Below are positions 21,392 through 28,238 of a stretch of 28,238 nucleotides of DNA, in pieces; position 1 is the first letter of the stretch; every line of letters starts with the position of its first letter. Source of the stretch: Choristocarpus tenellus KU-1152 (Eukaryota > Phaeophyceae). The stretch spans positions 1-28,238 of the forward strand of contig CAXNAD020000129.1 of NCBI GenBank assembly GCA_964200185.2. Reading direction: 5' to 3'. The position numbers were made by a program, and so were the translations under genes. The notes under the pieces were generated by a model. It searched no databases and was not told the origin of the DNA. It saw nothing but the letters and a program-made list of their open reading frames with translations.

Positions 21392-21855
21392 TGATTAAAT
21401 TACCAAGTTGGACGGGGTACAGATTTTTTCCTGTGGGAAAGAACACCCCGGGCAGTGTGACCAAGGAGATCTAGGTAGTTGAGAGAATGAAACAGGGAGG
21501 ATGTGATGGTCTTCAAGACAAGAAGGTTGAAGATTAGAAGTAGGGTGTAAACGTTTTCGAGTGAAGAGTTCACATACATGGCCACGTCGACTTCTGCGAA
21601 TCATCGGGGGTATCATGGACAGATGGCAGGTTTCATTCTCCATGAGTGACAAATAGCACAAGGACTTGTTAGTGGTCTTGGTAGGGTCACCTTCGACATG
21701 ACCAATGTCGTGAGTTACACATTATACTAACAATAAAATAGTACAACTTTTGATTTATAATAAATATTATGTCGATTTTCAACAAACGCCATTTGTAGTA
21801 CTAAACATGTTTTGATGCCTTCACCTACATCACTAGTTATAGTTACTAGAAGGCA
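21392..21855. promoter_or_regulatory. Divergent intergenic region between kinase and PPR genes
   Basis: The kinase start (minus) and the PPR start (plus) are 464 bases apart, so both promoters and 5' untranslated regions lie here. The part nearest the PPR start, about 21720-21850, is AT-rich. I cannot name a specific element. Open frames here look like chance. Confidence 0.4.
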
Positions 21856-24800
21856 ATGCCTTTTGCGCTGGGAACGACTACTGTTGCCGTGCTGGCCGGT
21901 CTCATTTTATCCCTGAAATCTATCTCGGCGCTCTTGCCTGGGCTTCAGTCCGCCCTGGGTTGGTCGACCTTCCACTTCCAGGATAAGACAAACCTAATAC
22001 CTGAAATCCATTGCACATGTTGGTGTGGTAGTCTGGTGGGGGCCTGCTGTCGCCCATGCACAAAATCTATACGGAGGACACAAGCGTTTAATGCCTGTTC
22101 TGGTGCACCTGAGCATGACGATTGGGCGGATGACATTGGACGTGGTGCTGGCGAACGCCAAAGGGCAGGCCAGAGTTCGAAAGCGTCTCAGTCATTGGAC
22201 GAGGTCGTAGCTCAGCTCCAAGGGGAGATAAGGATGGGTGGGGATGATTGTCTTGTGGATTCGCGATCTGCTCTGGATAACTTATTCGCAGGGCTGAGGG
22301 AATCTTCTTCAGAGGAAAATGTTGGAGAAGTAGTCGTTTCAAGGTCGAAGAAGGAAAGCTGTTTGGGTAAGGGGAGGAAAGACTCTGATGACCTCGATTC
22401 CCTCTCTGTAGCGCTAGCCCGCTTGCAGGAGAAAGCACAAGCACGAGATATTGCTGCGGCGGCGGAGCGTGCTAGTGCACTCGAGAGAGGAGAGCTACCC
22501 CCAATGGTGACACGAGCGAAGAGACAGGAAATGATAACACGCTTCGCATCGCTTCGCCAGGGAAGGGTAACCTGGGCAGTTCTCCCGTTGCTGCACGAGG
22601 CAAAGAAGGCAGGAATTCCTCTCAGCACTGGGGTATACAATGCGGCCATGGCAGCGTACTTCAAAACCCCGCGGAAATACATGGATGCCTTGCAGGTGCT
22701 AGAGCTTATGAGGGAGGACGGAGGGGAAGACGCCCAGCCTGACCTCGCCTCTTACAACATCGCCATGCGCGTTTGCGGGGAAGCGGGCAAATGGAAAATA
22801 GTACTAGAGGTGAGAATGGATACCCCTCATGTGAGTGGCGCAACAAAGCTTCACTAATGAGGGAAACTGTTTCAGGTCTGTTGTCTGTATGTTGTACGTG
22901 GGTGATACCTTACTGCGAATGGGCTACTCAGTGACTATCATTGCGTTTCCTGACTGGGAATACTCGAGTTCCTTCTCATGGCTGAGTGTCTGAGACAACA
23001 TCGTTTTACCCTTGTGTTCGAAAACCTCTAAGCTCCTGGCCGAAATGCAGAAGGATGGAGTAGAGCCGGACACGGCATCCTACAACTGTGCCCTGAACGG
23101 AATGGCCAAGTGCAGGGAATGGTATCGGGCCCAACGTCTAGGTCGCAAAATGCGTGAAAAGGGCCTCCAACTAGATGCCTTCAGCTACAATGCCCTCATT
23201 CAAGCAGCCGGCTTGGGCAGCCTTGCCCCAAGGCGGAACATGATACAGGTTTGGCAAATACTCACGTCCCCCTATAAATAGCCCTCTAATCCACCAGATT
23301 GAGAGATAAAATGTAGCAGTGGGTACTGCCTTGTTTCTGTTGAAGTTGAAAGATGTACGTATGCAATAGCTGTCATCATTAAGCTAAACTGAAACTTGAG
23401 GTAACTTCTCTCTGTGGTTGATAGATTTGTTCTAAACTGACTTGGCCAAGTCGTGTCATTGCACAACTTTGTGCTCCTTTCTTATCTCTATCCAACGGTC
23501 TTCCCAGTCGCTTCTCAACGCTTAGAATTCTATTTCAAGAGTGTGTACTCCTCTCAAGTAACCATCCAAATCCAAGCCTTGCACCCAGTAAGAAGTCACC
23601 GTTATTATGAAGACTGTTGCCATGTCATACCATTAAACTGTGACAGCAACCATGACGGTATCTAATTCTCTAGCATGTGACCACTATTACACAACAGTAC
23701 AGTGTCCCTCTACTACCTTATTTGACCATACTATCTCAAGCCAATCCCCGCTGGTCTGGTCGCCCTGTCATGAATAGATAGTTTATCATATGGAGAAGCA
23801 GGGACTGGAACCAACCGCCTACACGTATACAGTCCTGTTAGATTGCCTAGTGAAAAGGGGAAAGGTGTCTGATGGGTACCAGGTGAGCAGCAGTGCATCA
23901 GTCTCACTACCTTTTGTAGATTACGAGAAATCAGGAAGGCTCAGGGGGAAGGATGGGGACAGAAAAGAACCTAGAAAAGAGGCCCATTTTGAGACTTCTT
24001 GAAAGCACCTTCGAGTTCTCCGGTCTCAGTTGATGACTAATAATTTTTTAGAAAATTAGTTAATTTTCTTGTTACATGACATCATTTCGCAGGACACTGT
24101 CCGTTGCGTGTCTGTTTGCTTACTCTCCCCTCTTGCTGTTTGAACGCGACAATCATTCCTGGAGACTTGTCCATGACAGGAAACCTGATACGAACCGGTT
24201 TGGTGACTACAGCCACAACCTGCATTTTGCACTTCTTCAGTGAGATTTAGCCTTGCAGGAATGGGAGATAATCCTTGGTTGCTCACATTGAGTTGTGCTG
24301 CATTTTATAGGGTGCTTTTCCCAGTCGTTGAAATATTCCATCGCCCTTCCCTTCTGGTGGTCCCCGTCCATCACTGCATTTCCAGACGTCGAACCTCTCC
24401 ATCTCCCCTCACGCATCAGGTGATGGCTCGACTTGTTGACGCCAGGGCTCCTCTGCTTCCCAATGGATGGAAGGCGGCCTTGTGGTTATGCTGGGATCGC
24501 AGAGACTGGCAAAGGGCGATGATGGTCATGGAGGACATGCGTATGGCCAAAAGAAGGCCCTCAGGTGAGGGGCGATAGGGCAGAAGGGCGTTGTTTTGGT
24601 GGTTTCAATAAGTCTATTGGCAATTTACTCTTAATGGATTGAAGCATGTTTTATCATACGGTGTATGCATGTGATGGAGGTTTGGTTTGGTCTCCAAGGA
24701 CAGATAGTACAAACTTTATTTCTTGGGTGTGGTGGAGGGGATGGAGAGAGGAACAGGGTGACCGACTCTTGACTGGTGAAGTAAGGGTGATGTATGCACA

Positions 24801-27800
24801 CCGGCGGTGCTTCTTGTTCTTGGAATTACATTTGAATACACTCCCCAGCCGTTTTTTATTTTTTAGGTTGAAGTACTCCTTCCAAGGCATCATGTGCTGT
24901 AGTTTACAATCCTAATCCACTTCCCTCTTTTGGTAGGATGCACTCCACACACTGAATACACATTTTGTTCCCCAAACTCAATGCGTTTTTTGCCTGCTGG
25001 GGTATTTGCTGTTCTGCTTAGGTACAATGTACCTAATGGCTGTCACGGCTTGTAGCCGTGCTGGGCAGTGGGAGCGGGCCATGTCCTTGATGGCAGAGAT
25101 GCAAAGTGGTCAAGGTGAGGATTCCTGGAAAGATGTGATCCCTTTTGCTATGCATGGGGAAGGGCTTGTTTGCAAATTGTTTTGAACTGTAGTGATTGAA
25201 TTGCTACAGTTAAAAAAAAATGTGATTAATTGAAACTGGAAATGTAGGGGTAAGTTTCTTTGTTTCTTTGTCCAGATGCACGCTGTGCCCCTCTGCTTGC
25301 TAATCCCAGTGCTTTGCATGCCTTGGATCATTTTGGTCTGATTTAACATTTGTTCATGAATGCTCTGCAACACTAGGAACTTCACAGTGTAGGAAGGAGG
25401 TTACAGTGTTTTAGATCTGTGGGCATGCATTAAAAAAAACTATCACTGAAGGAGGCTTAATACATGTTCTCCTTTTTTGGAGCATGTTTATGTTGAAGGT
25501 ATAACTCAAGCTCAGAGGGAGGGGGGAATCAGATCCCCGCTCCTGCATTGTTAAATTGCCTGTTAGGCCCAGCACTAGTCAACCTGCTCTTACCTTCAGA
25601 CTGATTTTGGTTCCATTTGATTTTGGTAGATGCTGTAACTGTGAAAATTATATGGTTGTTTGCTTGCTAGTACATAATGTCCCACATCTCCCCTGCTTCA
25701 AGGCATTGCCACCATAACCCCCGTCACCCCGATATGTTTTCCCTTGCCTTCATATCAATATATGCCCGTGCTCGTGCTTAGCTACTGGCACTGGAAGGCA
25801 GAGGCACAGGAATGTGGCAAGGGTCAACAAGGGCGGGGGAATTCACAAGGCCGTTGGAGCAGTTGTGGAGATGAGAACGCCTGAACAGCTCAAGAAGGCA
25901 GAGGAGAAACAACTGCTGCTGGAGATGAAGATTTATGAAGAAGTGAGGACATGTATGTCGGTGGGAAGGGCAGCAGTGGGTCCTGTTGGGGAGTCAATAC
26001 ACCTCCTTTGTGAGGACAGTGATAAGGAGATGAAGAGGGTGTGTATCAAGTGTCTTGTCTCGGTTTGGCCCTTATGGTGTTGGGGAGGAGGAATGGGCAT
26101 GGGGTGGGCTTCCCTGGCTGGCCTGGAGGTTACTTAGTTTCTGTGTAGAGCCATACCTAACATGGCACCTGCTCTATATTGCTATGTTGTGAGGTCTCCT
26201 TCCATAGTAACAGAGAGACATTAATGTTTTGGGAAGGGTTAGGGTTAAGAAGTTAAAAAGGCGGAGCAGGCATTGGGTGTAAGTGTGGTGTATCTTTCTG
26301 TCGAATTTAGTTCTGCCATGCAAAAATATTAGCAATAGAGGCCAAGTACACCTCATTGATACCTTTCTCCTATATTTAGCTCTAGAGCTCAAGCACACCT
26401 CCTTGACATATTTCTCCTATATTTAGCTCTAGACCTCAAGTACACCTAATTGACACCTTTCTCCTATTTTTAGCTCTAGACCTCAAGTACACCTCATTGA
26501 CATATTTCTCCTATATTTAGCTCTAGAGCTCAAGCACACCTCCTTGACATATTTCTCCTATTTTTAGCTCTAGAGCTCAAGTACACCTCATTGACATCTT
26601 TCTCCTATATTTAGCTCTAGAGCTCAAGCACACCTCCTTGACATATTTCTCCTATTTTTAGCTCGAGAGCTCAAGTACACCTCATTGACGCCTTTCTCCT
26701 ATATTTAGCTCTAGAGCTCAAGTACACCTCATTGACACCTTTCTCCTATTTTTAGCTCTAGAGCTCAAGTACACCTCATTGACACCTTTCTCTCTCTCTC
26801 TCTTGGTAGGTGTTGGCTGCTGTAGCTGTGGCTGGCCAGGTCGAAGTCGCACAAGGCCTCCTCAAGGAAATGGAGCAGGCTGGATTGACGCCAAGCAAGG
26901 TGCGACTCAAGATTTTTAGCCCAGGGGAGCCAAGTGCCCTCTCCGTATACTGCCATTGACAGTAGCCCCTTGTTCTTGTACTGGAAATATTTCGCGATGC
27001 ACTTTGTGGTAATGAGTTGAGGTAATACCATTATGTCCTGTGGTAGTATCTTGGAGGGCTTAAATCTGTCGTTTCAAAGTACTCTAAATGATTGACTCTG
27101 ATTGGTTGACCCCACTATCTATGATCTGATTTGGTGTCTGTAGCTTAAAGCTTTTTCGCATGGAGCTCTGATGTTGGAAGGATTGTGAACAACAGCCATG
27201 TATGTGCACAAAGTGTGAAATGTCAATAGCGAAGTAAGAAAAGTGTGCACGTCTTTGCACAGTCACAGGCACCGACCGACTTTTGATCTCCGGTGCAGCA
27301 ACTGTCCTTGCGTCTTGGATGTGTGTTGCACCTCCTCCTCTAACTGGCTCTATCTGACCTCTCCCCCTGTCCGCCTCCTCTTCGACCAGCTCCTTCCCTT
27401 CCCTTGCCGACTTTTTTTTTTTCGAGAAAGTTTAGGAACTAGATGTAGCTCGCCGTGTCCTCTGCGGGTCAAAGCAGTAGTGCAGATTTTCATTTTTGTT
27501 GCTACGAGAGTATTATCTAAATGCTTGCACACGGTGTATTATTGACTGTATTATTGACTGTATTATTGACTGTATTATTGACTGTATTATTGACTTTATT
27601 ATTGACTTTATTATTGACTTTCATGGCGATGTTCGCCCTGATGAGGCGTAAAGTCTGCATACACGGTTCCTCCATCTTCTTCTGAACAGAAGGTGATGCT
27701 TAGTACTGGTATCAGTGCACAGGCCACGCATCGCCATCCTGTCCTGAAGTCGGCTTTATCTCACGACTCAATGCGATTTTTTTTTTTCTGCCGTTTTTAT

Positions 27801-27825
27801 TTTGTTTCAATTTTTTTTTTTTTTT

Positions 27826-27856
<31 letters not shown>

Positions 27857-28238
27857 GGGTGGTGGGGGGGGGGGTTTTTTTCTTTTTGGTGGTTTGGGGT
27901 TGTGCGTCTGGGGGGGAAGGTCACGTAGACGCGCGTGAATCCCGCCTTCCTGGACCCTTGTTCTTATTTACTTCCAAGTATATTATTGTTTATGATGTAG
28001 ATCGCTTAGCATTTCTTGTTGCTCACCCGCAAACAGGGATGCTTCTTGTCAGCCATGCGGGCATGCTCAAAGTGGGGGCGGTGGGACATTGTGGAACACA
28101 TGTTGATGGACATGGAGGCAATGGGTGTTGGCTTTGTCCTGCTTGGCAGCAGGACTCCAGCTGCAACTGGACATGAGGGCCACAGGGAAGGGATAGGGGC
28201 TTGGGCTGGGGGGACCGTGACAGGACAGCTAAGTGCGA
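21856..28238 (+). CDS. Pentatricopeptide-repeat (PPR) protein, at least 8 exons, runs off right edge
   Basis: Exons: 21856-22809, 23033-23248, 23778-23882, 24420-24564, 25022-25114, 25782-25942, 26810-26899 and 28037-28238 (open at the edge). All junctions are GT-AG and in phase; 655 residues are visible. PPR proteins bind organellar RNA in a sequence-specific way. The protein begins MPFALGTTTVAVLAGLILSL, a hydrophobic signal-like segment, then has a charged Ala/Glu-rich linker. From about residue 226 helical PPR units follow, such as GVYNAAMAAYFK, PDLASYNIAMRVCGEAGKW, PDTASYNCALNGMAKCREW and DAFSYNALIQAAGLGS. Further units are TAYTYTVLLDCLVKRGKV, YLMAVTACSRAGQWERAMSL, YEEVLAAVAVAGQVEVAQGL and CFLSAMRACSKWGRWDIVEH. 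A basic insertion of about 50 residues (exon 6, with KKAEEKQLLLEMK) interrupts the series. The unit spanning exons 6 and 7 confirms that junction. Organelle targeting is likely; plastid or mitochondrion is not settled. The 26900-28036 intron could hide a small exon. Confidence 0.92.
26340..26809 (+). repeat. 47-bp minisatellite of 3'-splice-site-like units in PPR intron
   Basis: There are about nine full units plus a partial of 47 bases. A typical unit reads CTCAAGTACACCTCATTGAC, then A(T/C)MTTTCTCCTATWTTTAG, then CTCTAGAG. Units alternate between TATATTTAG and TATTTTTAG, and partly between CTCCTTGACATA and CTCATTGACACC types, suggesting a 94-base higher-order unit. The last partial unit runs into the TTTCTCTCTCTCTCTCTTGG pyrimidine tract and the TAG acceptor (26807-26809) of the next exon. 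Confidence 0.9.
27539..27619 (+). repeat. 12-bp tandem repeat, about 7 units
   Basis: The unit is TATTATTGACTG; the last three units have CTTT in place of CTGT. It lies within the 1.1 kb PPR intron. No function is evident. Confidence 0.85.
27811..27875. repeat. Adjacent T-run and G-run
   Basis: About 25 T are followed directly by about 24 G, then TGGTGGGGGGGGGGG. This is low-complexity DNA inside the PPR intron. Homopolymers of this length are often misassembled, so the length should not be trusted. Confidence 0.9.

Noticed and set aside
25943-26137. Extension of PPR exon 6 past the GTGAGG donor
   Set aside because: The unit YEE|VLAAVAVAG reconstitutes a proper PPR helix only if 25943-26809 is removed. 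The read-through peptide has no PPR pattern.
27620-27665. Hammerhead-ribozyme-like CTGATGAG word
   Set aside because: The required CGAAA core strand and a stem II of usable length are not present nearby.

Overview
This window looks like nuclear DNA from a eukaryotic alga, most likely a photosynthetic stramenopile (heterokont). All four protein genes are split by GT-AG introns, and most introns are 100-300 bases long. Intergenic space carries LTR and inverted-repeat transposon debris. Two genes begin with what look like bipartite plastid presequences: a short hydrophobic signal peptide followed at once by Phe, then a basic or hydroxylated stretch. The lineage call is inference. The sequence is a draft: it has a 10-base N gap and long homopolymer runs at both ends and inside one intron.

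Layout. 1-1435: no recognisable gene. 1436-2715 (-): a four-exon DUF1499 protein with a likely plastid/thylakoid-lumen presequence. 2896-7531 (+): a ten-exon, apparently plastid-targeted YchF GTPase/ATPase, head-to-head with the DUF1499 gene. 7532-17339: transposon-rich intergenic DNA. It holds a 3.1 kb gag-only LTR element (8857-11944), four copies of a ~260 bp inverted-repeat (MITE-like) family, one further short element with perfect 17-bp termini, and the 3' remnant of a Ty1/copia polyprotein. 17340-21391 (-): a four-exon STE11/MAPKKK-like protein kinase with a very long Ser-rich tail. 21856-28238 (+): a pentatricopeptide-repeat (PPR) protein of at least eight exons that runs off the right edge. 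The kinase and PPR genes are also head-to-head.

The exon models were built by hand from reading-frame continuity, splice consensus and family alignment remembered from knowledge. For the YchF, kinase and PPR genes every junction keeps phase. The predicted YchF core from its conserved Met is 363 residues, the same as bacterial YchF. YchF (ribosome-associated), DUF1499 and the PPR protein (organellar RNA binding) all point towards organelle function. The kinase is probably cytosolic signalling and unrelated.

The most unusual item is a ~47-bp minisatellite in a PPR intron. Each unit resembles a complete 3' splice site (branch point, pyrimidine tract, TAG), and the array abuts the real acceptor. 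No clearly new defence or metabolic system was found.
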